Assembly (NCBI GenBank): GCA_027021615.1
Contig: JALUTY010000046.1
Span: 1-44,059, forward strand
Length of the DNA: 44,059 nt
Direction: 5' to 3'
Source of the DNA: a bacterium
Lineage (GTDB): Bacteria > Desulfobacterota > Deferrisomatia > Deferrisomatales > Deferrisomataceae
In this document: piece by piece, positions 21,470 to 31,284 of the stretch
How positions within the stretch are numbered: position 1 is the stretch's first letter
How the letters are laid out: each line of letters starts with the position of its first letter
The notes under the pieces: generated by a model
What the model saw: only the letters and a program-made list of their open reading frames with translations
What the model was told of the DNA's origin: nothing
The model's database searches: none
Translations under genes and position numbers: made by a program

Positions 21470-23739
21470 GCCCGGCGCGGCTGCGGATCATCATCGCCGA
21501 CGACAATCCCGACGACCGGACCCTGGCGCTGCGGGAGCTGCGCAAGGAGTTCGCAGCGGTGGACGCCACCGAGGTGGGAGATCAGGAGGCGTGGGAGGCC
21601 GCCCTGGCGGCGGAGGCGCCGGACCTGATGGTCACCGACTACCATCTGCGCTGGTCCGATGGGCTGGTGCTTCTCCGGCAGGCCAAGACCCGGTGGCCGG
21701 GAGTGCCGGTGGTCATGTTCACCGGCACCGGCACCCAGGAGGTGGCGGTCGAGGCCATGAGGCAGGGCCTGGCGGACTACGTGGTCAAGTCGCCCCGGCA
21801 CTTCGCCCGGCTGGCCGTTGCGGCCCGCAACGCCCTAGAACGGGCGGCCAAGGAGCGGGCCCTGGCCGAGGCCGAGGCCCGCTACCACGACCTGGTGGAG
21901 AACCTTCCGGTGGGCATCTACGTGTCCACGCCGTCGGGCCGAATCCTCACCGTGAACCGGGCCTTCGTCGAGATCCTGGGCTACCCCGACTCCGGCTCCC
22001 TCACCCGCTTGGACGCCCGAGCCCTGTGGGTCGATCCTGCGGAGCGGGACCGGTGGATCCGGGCCCTGGAGACCCAGGAGCGGGTGGAGGGGTTCGTGGG
22101 GCAGATCCTCCGGGCCGACGGCACCTCGGTCTGGGTGGAAGGCGGGGCCAGCGCCATCCGGGATCCCCGGGGCCGGCTGGTGGCCTGGCAGGGCTCGGCC
22201 GTGGACGTGACCGATCGCATCCTGGCCCAAAAGGAGCGGGAGAAGGCCCTGCGGGAGGTGGAGGCTGTGCTTGAGGCGGTTCCCGCAGGCATCGCCCTTC
22301 TGACGCCCGAGGGCACCATCCGTCGGGCCAACGGCGAGGCCCGTACCCTCCTGGAGACCTACGCCGACCTGGACGCCCAGGGCCGGCTGCGGGCCGTGGC
22401 CGGCCGGCCGTTTGCCGACCTGCTGGCCTCGCCAGCGGACGGACGGGCGGTTCACGAGATGTTCACCCCGGGCCCTGCGCCCCGGGTCATCCAGGTCCAG
22501 ACCCGGACCGCGGGGGAACCGGACCGGCCCGACGCGTGGGTGATGGTGATCCGGGACGCCACCGAGGAGCGTCACCGGTTCGAGAAGATCGCCCTCCAGG
22601 AGCGCTTGGCGGCCCTGGGGCAGCTGGCCGCCGGCATCGCCCACGACTTCAACAACATCCTAAGCGCGATCGTCGGGTACGCCGAGGTGCTACGAGGCCG
22701 CGAGGACATCCCGGCCGACGTCAGGGTGCGGCTCGAGCAGATGCTGATCCAATCCTTTCGCGCCGCGGACCTGATTCGGCAGGTGCTTGACTTCGGCCGC
22801 CTCACCAAGGGCGAACGCCAGCCCATGGACCTCCTGAGCTTCGCCAAGGAGCTTACTCGGCTGTTCCAGACCACCTTCCCCGAAGGAATCCGGGTGCGCA
22901 TGGCGTTCGATACGGGCAGCTACTGGGTGCTGGCGGATCCGGCCCAGATCCAGCAGGTCCTGACGAACCTGGCCGTGAACGCCCGGGACGCCATGCCCGA
23001 GGGCGGCGAGATCACGATCCGACTGGGCCTTAGATCCGTGGCCGCCGGGGAGGCCCCGCCGGTGCCGGGCATGCAGCCCGGCGAGTACGTATGCTTGGGC
23101 GTGGCCGACACCGGCTGCGGCATCGCCCCCGAGCACCTGGATCGGGTGTTCGAGCCGTTCTACACCACCAAACCCTCGGACGAGGGCACGGGGCTGGGCC
23201 TGAGCCAGGTCTACGGCCTGGTCCGGGAGCACGGCGGGTTCGTGGACCTGCACAGCACCCCTGGCGCAGGCACCGAGGTGAACGTGTACCTGCCGGCCGC
23301 GGAGCGGCCCCATGCCCGCCGCTCCACCGTGATCGGGGCCGCGCCGGAGGGCGCAGGCCAGACCGTGCTCCTGGCCGAGGACGATGTCAACGTACGAGAA
23401 ATCCTGCGCGCCATGCTCGAACGCCTCAACTACCGGGTTCTGGAGGCCCGAAACGGGGACGAGGCCCTGGCCCTGTGGGAACGCCGTGCCGACACGGTGG
23501 ACGCGGTGGTGACCGACCTGGTGATGCCCGGGCTCCACGGCCGGCAGTTCGCCCGCCGGATCAAGGCCCGTAGGCCCGAGGTGCCGGTCATCGCGGTCTC
23601 CGGGTATCCCCTGCCCAGGGGGGCCGACCGCCGACCCGACGAAGGGTTCGACGAGTGGATGCCCAAGCCTGTCCACATCCGGGAGCTGGCCAAGGCCCTG
23701 GTGCGTCTCCTGGCCCCACCCTCCGATCCGGGTCGTTGA
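21466..23739 (+). CDS. REC-PAS-PAS-histidine kinase-REC hybrid sensor
   Basis: A 757-residue soluble hybrid kinase. An N-terminal receiver has ADDN and D58 in LMVTDYHLRWSDG. Two PAS domains follow (about 145-265, with GIYVSTPSGRILTVNRAF, and about 270-375). The phospho-acceptor is H393 in AHDFNNILSAIVGYAEVL, then the ATPase domain (NLAVNARDAMPEGG; DTGCGIAPEH; EPFYTTKPSDEGTGLGL). A C-terminal receiver has D684 in AVVTDLVMPGLHG. There are no membrane segments. With receivers at both ends and a stand-alone receiver gene coupled upstream, this is a multi-step phosphorelay. No output gene is attached, unless the glycosidase-like protein 20 bases downstream is co-regulated. Confidence 0.9.
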   Translation: MSPARLRIIIADDNPDDRTLALRELRKEFAAVDATEVGDQEAWEAALAAEAPDLMVTDYHLRWSDGLVLLRQAKTRWPGVPVVMFTGTGTQEVAVEAMRQGLADYVVKSPRHFARLAVAARNALERAAKERALAEAEARYHDLVENLPVGIYVSTPSGRILTVNRAFVEILGYPDSGSLTRLDARALWVDPAERDRWIRALETQERVEGFVGQILRADGTSVWVEGGASAIRDPRGRLVAWQGSAVDVTDRILAQKEREKALREVEAVLEAVPAGIALLTPEGTIRRANGEARTLLETYADLDAQGRLRAVAGRPFADLLASPADGRAVHEMFTPGPAPRVIQVQTRTAGEPDRPDAWVMVIRDATEERHRFEKIALQERLAALGQLAAGIAHDFNNILSAIVGYAEVLRGREDIPADVRVRLEQMLIQSFRAADLIRQVLDFGRLTKGERQPMDLLSFAKELTRLFQTTFPEGIRVRMAFDTGSYWVLADPAQIQQVLTNLAVNARDAMPEGGEITIRLGLRSVAAGEAPPVPGMQPGEYVCLGVADTGCGIAPEHLDRVFEPFYTTKPSDEGTGLGLSQVYGLVREHGGFVDLHSTPGAGTEVNVYLPAAERPHARRSTVIGAAPEGAGQTVLLAEDDVNVREILRAMLERLNYRVLEARNGDEALALWERRADTVDAVVTDLVMPGLHGRQFARRIKARRPEVPVIAVSGYPLPRGADRRPDEGFDEWMPKPVHIRELAKALVRLLAPPSDPGR

Positions 23740-23758
23740 CCCGACCCCGGCAGAGCCG

Positions 23759-25957
23759 ATGTCCCGGGTGTTCGCCGATGCGGTCAGCCAGGCCCGAAGG
23801 ATCCTGGACGCCAACTGGACCGGACGGTTCACCAGACCGGCGCCCACCCTCTACCCCCACCAGTGGAGCTGGGACTCCGGGTTCGCGGCCATCGGCCGGT
23901 CCCACTGGAGCCCGGTGCGGGCCATGCGCGAGATCGAGGCCCTGCTCGATGCCCAGTGGTCCAACGGGCTCGTGCCCCAGATCGTGTTCGACCCTTCGGC
24001 CCTGGGCCACTACTTCCCCGAACCCGACTTCTGGCAGACCGAGGGGTCGGGCCTTGCCCCCTCCCACGTGCCGACCTCGGGCATCACCATGCCCCCGGTG
24101 GTCACCGTGGCCGCCGAGTGGATCCTCCGGCATGCCCGGCACCGGGACGTGGGGGGGTTCCTCCGGCGCATCTACCCCAAGCTGCTCGCGTTTCACGCCT
24201 ACCTGTACCGGGAGCGCGACCCTGACGGCCGGGGTCTGGTGTACCTGAGGCATCCGTGGGAGTCGGGCATGGACAACTCCCCCACCTGGGACGGCCCACT
24301 CGCCCGGATCCGGGTGGGTCCGGGCTCGGTTCCCCCCTACCGCCGGCAGGACCTGGGCCACGGCGTGGACCCGTCCATGCGCCCTTCCGACCCGGACTAC
24401 GACCGGTACGTCCTGCTGGTGGATCTGTTCCGCCGGGCCCGGTACGACGAGGCCGCCATCCGGGTCGAGTGCCCGTTCCTGGTGGAGGACCCCCTGTTCA
24501 ACGCGGTGCTGGCCCGGGCCGACGAGAGCCTTGCCCGGGTGGCCGAGGCCGTGGGTGAGGACCCCTCTCTCCCCAGGGAGTGGGCCGAGGCCACGGCCCG
24601 GGCCCTCCGAACCCGTCTGTGGCACTCTGGCCACGCCATCTTCGACGCGTTCGACCGGGTGGCTGGCCGGCCCATCGAGGTGGACACGGCCGCCGGGTTC
24701 GTGCCCCTGTGGGCCGGTGCGGCCGATCGGGATCAGGCCGAGGCGCTGTACCGTCACCTGGACTCGGCCGCGTTCTGTGCGCTGCACCAGGGCAACTGCT
24801 ACACGGTGCCCAACTACGACACCCAACGAGAAGGGTTCGACCGGGCCCGGTACTGGCGCGGCCCGGTGTGGATCAACGTCAACTGGATGATCGCCGAGGG
24901 CCTGGCCCGGTACGGGTTCACCCAGAAGGCCGACAACCTACACAAGGACCTGCTGCAGCTGCCCATCCGGTTCGGGTTCCGGGAGTACTACGACTCCTTC
25001 GACGGCACGGGGTACGGGTCGCACCGGTTCACCTGGACCGCGGCCCTGTTCCTGGACCTGGTGCACCGATTCTACCAGCCCGCCCGCCGCCGACCCCTGG
25101 CCCTGCGGTGGAGCGCCGGATCGGTTCGCCCCCTCGAGCTGAACGCCCCGGGTCCCGGCCGGCCGCCCCCGGCCCCGCCGGGGCTGGCGGGGCGGCTCCT
25201 GGAGACCCTGGGAGATCTGCGGGACCGGTTCTTCGACACGGCCCGGGGCCTGGTGGACTACGACGGCATCTCCGCGTCACCGGAGTACGGGGCGTACCGC
25301 GCGTTGACCCGTTCCCTGGACACCTTTGACCCGGCTACCCTGGCTGGGCGTGCGGAACGGCTTGCGTTCTGGATCAACCTGTACAACGCCCTGGTGATCG
25401 ACGGCATCGTGGCTCGTGGCATCCGCGGATCGGTACGGGAGGTGCCCGAGTTCTTCAGCCACACCGGCTACCGGATCGGCGGCCGGTTCTACTCGGCCGA
25501 CGATGTCGAGCACGGGGTCTTACGAGGAAACCAGCGGCCCTGGCGCCGGGCCCGGCGTCCCTTCGGCCGGGGGGACCCCCGCCGGGCCTTTGCGATCTCC
25601 CCCTTGGACCCCCGGATCCACTTCGCCCTGGTGTGCGGGTCGCGCTCCTGCGCGCCGGTGCGGTTCTACGACCCCGGCCGGATCGACACCCAGCTCGACG
25701 AGGCGGCCCGGGAGTTCGTGAACTCCTCCGAGGTGCTGGTGCTGCCCGAGCGGGGACGGATCCTCCTGTCGGAGATCTTCCGTTGGTACGCCAGGGACTT
25801 CGGGGGGCGGCCGGGCATCCTGGAGTTCCTGATCCGCTACCTCACGGCGCCCGACGCCGCGGCGTTCCTCCGGAGCCGGGGCCTCCGGGCTCCGATCGGA
25901 TTCATCGACTACGACTGGAACCTGAATCGGGGGATGCCCCGGGGCCCCACGGGTTGA
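23759..25957 (+). CDS. GH63-like glycosidase fused to a DUF547 domain
   Basis: A 732-residue fusion. Residues 1-440 match the mannosylglycerate/glucosylglycerate hydrolase branch of GH63: WSWDSGF (D39), SNGLVPQIVF, TSGITMPPVV, HPWESGMDNSP (D172), YWRGPVWINVNWMI and FREYYDSFDGTGYGSHRFTWTAAL (E409). D172 and E409 are the likely acid/base pair, close to the positions reported for the characterised hydrolases. A proline-rich linker (about 441-480) leads to a complete DUF547 domain (about 485-725) with AFWINLYNALVIDG, FALVCGSRSCAPVRFYD and a C-terminal IDYDWNLN. Both halves are in one unbroken frame. Degradation of a compatible solute such as glucosylglycerate is the family inference. The ATG has no good ribosome site, so coupling to the kinase gene is likely. 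There is no signal peptide. Confidence 0.85.
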   Translation: MSRVFADAVSQARRILDANWTGRFTRPAPTLYPHQWSWDSGFAAIGRSHWSPVRAMREIEALLDAQWSNGLVPQIVFDPSALGHYFPEPDFWQTEGSGLAPSHVPTSGITMPPVVTVAAEWILRHARHRDVGGFLRRIYPKLLAFHAYLYRERDPDGRGLVYLRHPWESGMDNSPTWDGPLARIRVGPGSVPPYRRQDLGHGVDPSMRPSDPDYDRYVLLVDLFRRARYDEAAIRVECPFLVEDPLFNAVLARADESLARVAEAVGEDPSLPREWAEATARALRTRLWHSGHAIFDAFDRVAGRPIEVDTAAGFVPLWAGAADRDQAEALYRHLDSAAFCALHQGNCYTVPNYDTQREGFDRARYWRGPVWINVNWMIAEGLARYGFTQKADNLHKDLLQLPIRFGFREYYDSFDGTGYGSHRFTWTAALFLDLVHRFYQPARRRPLALRWSAGSVRPLELNAPGPGRPPPAPPGLAGRLLETLGDLRDRFFDTARGLVDYDGISASPEYGAYRALTRSLDTFDPATLAGRAERLAFWINLYNALVIDGIVARGIRGSVREVPEFFSHTGYRIGGRFYSADDVEHGVLRGNQRPWRRARRPFGRGDPRRAFAISPLDPRIHFALVCGSRSCAPVRFYDPGRIDTQLDEAAREFVNSSEVLVLPERGRILLSEIFRWYARDFGGRPGILEFLIRYLTAPDAAAFLRSRGLRAPIGFIDYDWNLNRGMPRGPTG

Positions 25958-26020
25958 GGCTCGTCCGCTGCGAGCGTATCATGGCGCGCCCCCGTAGCCG
26001 ACCGCCGGGAGGGAACGCCG

Positions 26021-27811
26021 TTGAGCACCCAGCGCCCCTTGAAGCCCCTTTCCGACCGCCTGAACCACTGGATCGACCGGATCCGGCCGTCGGAACACAC
26101 GGCCACCCTCTACATGGCGGTGGCCGTGGGGCTCCTGGCCGGCGCGGGCAATGTGGGGTACCGGTACCTGATCCACCTGGTGCACCAGGGGGTGTTTGAG
26201 ACCGGGTGGCAGGTGCTCGGGCTGGACTACGGATTTCCCCTGCTTCTCTTCCTGCCGCTGCTCCCCATGGCGGGGGCGGCCCTTCTGATCCCCCTGGACA
26301 TGCTGTTCCCGGGCGAGGTGCGGGGCTACGGGCTGCCCCGGTTTCTGGAGACCGTAAACCTCAAGGGCGCGGTGTTCCGGGCCCGGACCCTGGTGGTGAA
26401 GTCTCTGGCCTCGGCCATCACCATCGGCACCGGGGGCTCCGCCGGGACCGAGGGCCCGATCGCCCAGATCGGCGGCACCCTGGGCTCGCTGGTGGGGCAG
26501 GTGCTGCGGGTGGGCCAGGAGCGGACACGCACCCTGGTGGCCTGCGGCGTGGCCGGCGGAATCTCGGGCACCTTCAACGCCCCGATCGCCGGGGTGTTCT
26601 TCGCCCACGAGATCGTACTGCTGCGCAACTTTGACGCCACCAGCTTCACCCCCATCGTCATCAGCTCGGGACTGGGGGCCCTGGTCACCCGGATGATCGA
26701 GGGCAACCGGCCGGCCTTCGAGGTGCCCCGCCATTACGTGCTGCGCAGCCCTTGGGAGATCGTGTTCTACTGCCTGCTGGGGGTGGTGGTGGCCCTGGCC
26801 GCCGTGGCGTTCATCCGCAGCTTCTACGACCTGACCGACCGGTTCGCTCGGTGGAAGGCCCCCGGTCGCCTCAAACCCCTGGTGGGCGCGGCCCTCACGG
26901 GCGTGATCGGCATCGCCCTGCCCCAGGTCCTGGGGGACGGGTACGAACACATCGAACAGGCCCTGGCCGGCCAGATCGGGGGATGGCTCCTTCTGGGCCT
27001 GGCCCTGGCCAAGATCCTGGCTACCGGCCTGACCCTGGGCAGCGGCAACGCCGGCGGGGTGTTCGCCCCGAGCCTGTTCATCGGAGCCGCCCTGGGGGGC
27101 GCCTTCGGCAGCCTCGTTCACGGCCTGTTCCCCAACCTGGCTGCCGGTCCCGGTGCCTACGCCCTGGTGGGCATGGGCGGATTCCTGGCCGCGGCCACCC
27201 ACGCGCCCATGACCGCCATGTTCCTGATCTTCGAGATGACCGGCGAGTACTCGGTGATCCTGCCGATCATGTTCGCGTGCGTCATCGGGTACACAGTGTG
27301 CCGGTACTTCGAGCGCGAGTCCATCGACACCCTGGAGCTGGCCCGGCGGGGCATCCATCTGGAAGAGGGTCGGGAGGTGGGGCTCCTGGAGTCGATCCGG
27401 GCCGGCGACATCATGAACCCGGACGTGGAGGTGATCCACGAGGGCACACCCCTGCGGCGGCTGCTCGCGGTGATCCCCTCGTCCCGCCACGTGACGTTTC
27501 CGCTGGTGGACGGCGACAACCGGCTGACCGGGATCTTGAGCCTCCAGGACCTCCGGGAGGTAGCCTACGAGGAGGGGCTGGAGGATCTGATCGTGGCCAA
27601 GGAGCTCGGCACCCCCAACGTGATCACCATCTTCCCCGACGAGAACCTGCGCCACGCCCTGGCCAAGATCGGGTACCGCGACATCGAGCACCTGCCCGTG
27701 GTCAGCCGGGAGGACCCCCGCAAGGTGATCGGCATGCTGTCCCGCCGTGACATCCTGGCCGCCTACAACAAGGCCCTGATCGACCGGAGCTTCCGGGGGG
27801 ACGCCGCGTGA
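26021..27811 (+). CDS. ClC-type chloride channel/transporter with CBS pair
   Basis: A 596-residue membrane protein. Some ten to twelve hydrophobic segments fill residues 30-440. The filter motif is GTGGSAGTEGPIAQIG with the gating glutamate E144; GSGNAGGVFAPSLFIGAALGG is the third hallmark; the first filter motif is altered (YGLPR). The C-terminal 130 residues form two CBS domains (IMNPDVEVIHEG...LVDGDNRLTGILSLQDLREV, and PNVITIFPDENLRHAL...VSREDPRKVIGMLSRRDIL), which usually bind adenine nucleotides. It moves chloride or another anion, perhaps against protons. TTG at 26021 follows GGGAGG with good spacing and is chosen as start. Its stop overlaps the helicase GTG (GTGA). Confidence 0.93.
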   Translation: MSTQRPLKPLSDRLNHWIDRIRPSEHTATLYMAVAVGLLAGAGNVGYRYLIHLVHQGVFETGWQVLGLDYGFPLLLFLPLLPMAGAALLIPLDMLFPGEVRGYGLPRFLETVNLKGAVFRARTLVVKSLASAITIGTGGSAGTEGPIAQIGGTLGSLVGQVLRVGQERTRTLVACGVAGGISGTFNAPIAGVFFAHEIVLLRNFDATSFTPIVISSGLGALVTRMIEGNRPAFEVPRHYVLRSPWEIVFYCLLGVVVALAAVAFIRSFYDLTDRFARWKAPGRLKPLVGAALTGVIGIALPQVLGDGYEHIEQALAGQIGGWLLLGLALAKILATGLTLGSGNAGGVFAPSLFIGAALGGAFGSLVHGLFPNLAAGPGAYALVGMGGFLAAATHAPMTAMFLIFEMTGEYSVILPIMFACVIGYTVCRYFERESIDTLELARRGIHLEEGREVGLLESIRAGDIMNPDVEVIHEGTPLRRLLAVIPSSRHVTFPLVDGDNRLTGILSLQDLREVAYEEGLEDLIVAKELGTPNVITIFPDENLRHALAKIGYRDIEHLPVVSREDPRKVIGMLSRRDILAAYNKALIDRSFRGDAA

Positions 27812-30021
27812 CCCTCGGCCCGGTCCCCCGCCGCTCCGCCCTGGAGGATCTCCGGGCCCGGCTCAACCCGGCCCAGTGGGAGGCAGTCACCCACACCGAG
27901 GGCCCCCTGCTGATCCTGGCCGGGGCCGGAAGCGGCAAGACCCGGGTCCTCACCTACCGCATCGCCTACCTGATCGGAGCGGCCGGGGTCTCCCCCCGGG
28001 AGATCCTGGCGGTCACCTTCACCAACAAGGCGGCCCGGGAGATGATCCGCCGGGTCGAGGCCCTGCTGGGCACGGACTCGGCCGGGGTTTGGATCGGCAC
28101 GTTCCACGGCATCTGCCTGCGCATCCTGCGGGCCCACGGTCACCTTCTGGCGGTGGGCCCGGACTTCACCATCTACGACGCCGACGACCAACGCAGGCTG
28201 GCCAAGACCGTGGTGGAGGAGATGGGGCTCGATCCCCGGCGGGTGTCCCCCGGCAGCCTCCTGCACAGGGTCGCACGGTGGAAGGACGAGGGGATCCCCG
28301 CCGACCGGGTACCGGCCGAGGTGGAGGAGGACGTCCGGGAGTTCTACCGGCGCTACCAGGACAGGCTCCGGGAGGCCCGGGCCATGGACTTCGGCGACCT
28401 GCTCCTGGAGACCCTCCTCCTGTTCGAGGCCCACCCGGACCTGGCCGATCACTACCGCCGGAGGTTCCGCCACGTGCTGATCGACGAGTTCCAGGACACC
28501 AACCGGGTCCAGTACCGGCTGGCGATCCACCTGGCCCGGCCCCACGGCAACCTGTGTGTGGTGGGGGACGACGACCAGTCGATCTACACCTGGCGCGGGG
28601 CCGACGTGCGCAACATCCTCTCGTTCGAGGAGGACTTTCCCGGCGCCCGGGTCGTGAAGCTCGAGCAGAACTACCGCAGCACCCAAGCCATCCTGGACGC
28701 GGCGTGGGCCGTGGTGAGCCGCAACCGCCACCGCCACCCCAAACGACTGTGGACCGACCGCAACGACGGGGACCCGGTGGTGGTCCACGAGGCCCGCACC
28801 GAGGAGGAGGAGGCGGCCTGGGTGGCCGACACCATCGGGGAGCTCCGGCGCCAGGGGATGCCCCTGGGCGAGATCGCCGTGCTCTACCGGGTTCACGCCC
28901 TGTCGCGGCCCCTGGAGGAGGCCCTGCTCACCCGGACGATCCCCTACGTGGTCTATGGGGGCCTGCGGTTCTACGACCGCAAGGAGGTCAAGGACGCGCT
29001 GGCCTACCTGCGGTTGGTTCTCAACCCCGACGACCCCGTGGCGTTCCGCCGCGTGGTCAACGTTCCGCCCCGGGGCATCGGGGCGTCCACCGTATCTGCC
29101 GTGGAGGAGCTGGCCCGGGAGGAGGGGCTCGGGCTCCACCGGGCCGCCCAGGCGGCCGTGACCGGGGGCCGCCTGAGGACCCGCCAGGCCCGAGCCCTGG
29201 GCGTGTTTCTCGGCCTCCTGGACCGGTGGCGCCGGCTCTTGGGCACCGTGCCGCTTCGGGAGCTCCTCCTCCGGGTTCTGGAGGACTCGGGCTATCTGGA
29301 GAGCCTGCCGAGGCTCGATCCCCGCGAGGCCCGGGAACGCCGGGAGAACCTCCAGGAGCTCCTCAACGCTGCGGAGACCTTCGAGCGCGAGGAGGGGGGC
29401 GACCCCAAGGCGTTTCTCGACCGGGCCGCGCTGGTGTCCGACCAGGACCTGGGTCCGGACCGGGCCGAGGTGGTGACCCTGATGACCCTCCATGCCGCCA
29501 AGGGGCTGGAGTACCGGGTGGTGTTCCTCACCGGCCTCGAGGAGGGGGTGCTCCCCCACCAGTTCAGCATGCGGGAGGACGAGGAGGTGGAGGAGGAGCG
29601 CCGGCTCTGCTACGTGGGCATGACCCGGGCCAAGGACCGGCTGTACCTCTCCCGGGCCCGCATCCGGGCGGTGTATGGCCGGGACGGCGGCATTCGGGAG
29701 CCGAGCCGGTTCCTGGGGGACCTGCCGGCCGGCGTGTTCCGCAGGGTGGAGCCCGAGCCGGCCGTCCCCTGGACCCACGTAACCCCCCATCGTCCTGCCG
29801 ACCTCCCGGCCGAGGCCGGCGGCCGCTACATCCAACCCGAGCCCGGCGCTGTGGCGTTCCGGGCCGGCATGCGGGTCCGCCACCCCGCCCACGGACCCGG
29901 CCGCATCGTCCGGGTCCAGGGCCGGGGCCCGGCCACCAAGCTGGTGGTCCGGTTCGCCGGTGGCACCCGAAAGCTGCTCGCTTGGATGAGCGACATCGAG
30001 GTGGCGGCCGAGGATCTCTGA
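27808..30021 (+). CDS. UvrD/PcrA-family superfamily 1 DNA helicase
   Basis: A 737-residue 3'-5' helicase. It has motif I GAGSGKT in LILAGAGSGKTRVLTYRIAYLI, motif II LIDEFQDTN, motif III GDDDQSIYTWRGADVRNI, motif IV LEQNYRST, motif V VTLMTLHAAKGLEYRVVFLTGLEEG and motif VI EEERRLCYVGMTRAKDRLYL. These are intact, and the C-terminal tail has the Tudor-like VRHPAHGPGRIVRVQGRG segment typical of PcrA/UvrD. It unwinds DNA in repair and clears stalled complexes. The GTG at 27808 is inside the ClC stop codon. Whether this is the UvrD or the PcrA type cannot be told from sequence. Confidence 0.93.
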   Translation: MTLGPVPRRSALEDLRARLNPAQWEAVTHTEGPLLILAGAGSGKTRVLTYRIAYLIGAAGVSPREILAVTFTNKAAREMIRRVEALLGTDSAGVWIGTFHGICLRILRAHGHLLAVGPDFTIYDADDQRRLAKTVVEEMGLDPRRVSPGSLLHRVARWKDEGIPADRVPAEVEEDVREFYRRYQDRLREARAMDFGDLLLETLLLFEAHPDLADHYRRRFRHVLIDEFQDTNRVQYRLAIHLARPHGNLCVVGDDDQSIYTWRGADVRNILSFEEDFPGARVVKLEQNYRSTQAILDAAWAVVSRNRHRHPKRLWTDRNDGDPVVVHEARTEEEEAAWVADTIGELRRQGMPLGEIAVLYRVHALSRPLEEALLTRTIPYVVYGGLRFYDRKEVKDALAYLRLVLNPDDPVAFRRVVNVPPRGIGASTVSAVEELAREEGLGLHRAAQAAVTGGRLRTRQARALGVFLGLLDRWRRLLGTVPLRELLLRVLEDSGYLESLPRLDPREARERRENLQELLNAAETFEREEGGDPKAFLDRAALVSDQDLGPDRAEVVTLMTLHAAKGLEYRVVFLTGLEEGVLPHQFSMREDEEVEEERRLCYVGMTRAKDRLYLSRARIRAVYGRDGGIREPSRFLGDLPAGVFRRVEPEPAVPWTHVTPHRPADLPAEAGGRYIQPEPGAVAFRAGMRVRHPAHGPGRIVRVQGRGPATKLVVRFAGGTRKLLAWMSDIEVAAEDL

Positions 30022-30068
30022 GCGCCCCGACCTCCTTCCGTCCCGCTCCGAAGCACCCCGCCCAGGAT

Positions 30069-30094
30069 TTGCAATACAACATTGTTTTGTGCAA
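30069..30094. promoter_or_regulatory. AT-rich dyad upstream of kamA
   Basis: TTGCA (30069-30073) and TGCAA (30090-30094) flank a 16-base AT-rich centre, 42 bases before the KamA start, in otherwise GC-rich DNA. It may be an operator and promoter for kamA; no -35/-10 pair is firm. Confidence 0.35.
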
Positions 30095-30135
30095 GAAATG
30101 GGGCTCTCCTCGTCTTCTCAGGAAAGGAGGTCCCC

Positions 30136-31284
30136 ATGACACCACCCCAACCCATCGAGACCATCCCCACCCCTGCCACCCGGGTGATAACCCGAATCGA
30201 CCGGGTTTCGGGCCTGTCCCTGGAGGACCGCCGGAGGATCGCTCCGGTGGCCAAGCGGTTCCGGTTCCAGGCCCCTTCCTACTACCTTTCCCGCATCCGG
30301 TGGGACGATCCGGCGGATCCGCTTCGCCGCATCGTCGTGCCCGATCCCGGAGAGGACGACACCACCGGGCGGCTCGACCCCTCCAACGAGAGGTCGAACA
30401 CGGTGCTCCCTGGCCTCCAGCACAAGTACCGGGACACCGTGGTGGTGCTGCTGACCGACCGGTGCGCCGGCCTGTGCCGGTACTGCTTCCGGAAGCGACT
30501 GTTCATGCAGGACGAGGGGGAGTGTCTGCAGGACGTGGGGGTAGCGGTGGCCTACGTGGAGCGACACCCTGAGGTCACCGACGTGCTTCTGACCGGGGGA
30601 GACCCCTTGACCCTTCCCACCGAGCGCCTCGCGGCCGCTGCCCTGGCGTTTGCGTCGATCCCCCACGTCCGGACGATCCGCCTGGGCTCGAAGACCCCTG
30701 CCTACAACCCCCTGCGGGTGCTGGAAGACCCGGCCTTGCCCGAGCTGGTGCGGGCTTTGCACGCCCGGGGCAAGGCCGTGGCGCTCATGAGCCATTTCGA
30801 TCACCCGGCCGAGCTGGGCCCAGAGGCCCGGCGATGCATCGCGGCGTTTCAGGAGGCCGGGGCCCAGGTGCTCAACCAGTGCCCCCTGATCCGGGGGGTC
30901 AACGACGACTCCTCGGTGCTGGCCGATCTGTACCGGGAGCTGGTCGGCCTGGGGATCACCCCCTACTACCTGTTCCAGATGCGCCCCGCCGTGGGAAATC
31001 GGGTGTATGCGGTGCCGATCGTGGAGGGGTGGCAGATCCTGAGCCGGGCCCGGCGCCGGCTCTCGGGCCTTGCCCGCCGGGTCCGCTACGCCATGAGCCA
31101 CGCCACCGGCAAGGTGGAGATCCTGGGGGTGGACGACCGATCGATCTACGCCCGGTACCACCGGGCGCGGGCTCCGGAGGACGAGGACCGGGTGCTGGTG
31201 CTGCCCCGGGACGACCGGGCCCTGTGGCTGGACGAGCTTTGGGAGCAGGAGGAGCCGCCCGAGGGCGATGCTGCGGCCGCGTGA
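30136..31284 (+). CDS. kamA: KamA-family radical SAM protein (lysine 2,3-aminomutase-like)
   Basis: A 382-residue radical SAM protein of the KamA family. C110, C114 and C117 in RCAGLCRYCFRKRLF bind the SAM cluster, and LLTGGDPLTL is the downstream SAM-contacting loop. Further family blocks are LGSKTPAYNPLRV, ALMSHFDHPAEL, NQCPLIRGVNDD, YYLFQMRPA and YAMSHATGKVEILG, whose lysine is the probable PLP attachment. Relatives move the amino group of lysine or modify EF-P; the substrate is not fixed here. AGGAAAGGAGGTCCCC gives an excellent ribosome site for the ATG at 30136. The acidic tail after residue 345 is variable. It is probably a separate transcription unit from the helicase gene. Confidence 0.9.
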   Translation: MTPPQPIETIPTPATRVITRIDRVSGLSLEDRRRIAPVAKRFRFQAPSYYLSRIRWDDPADPLRRIVVPDPGEDDTTGRLDPSNERSNTVLPGLQHKYRDTVVVLLTDRCAGLCRYCFRKRLFMQDEGECLQDVGVAVAYVERHPEVTDVLLTGGDPLTLPTERLAAAALAFASIPHVRTIRLGSKTPAYNPLRVLEDPALPELVRALHARGKAVALMSHFDHPAELGPEARRCIAAFQEAGAQVLNQCPLIRGVNDDSSVLADLYRELVGLGITPYYLFQMRPAVGNRVYAVPIVEGWQILSRARRRLSGLARRVRYAMSHATGKVEILGVDDRSIYARYHRARAPEDEDRVLVLPRDDRALWLDELWEQEEPPEGDAAAA

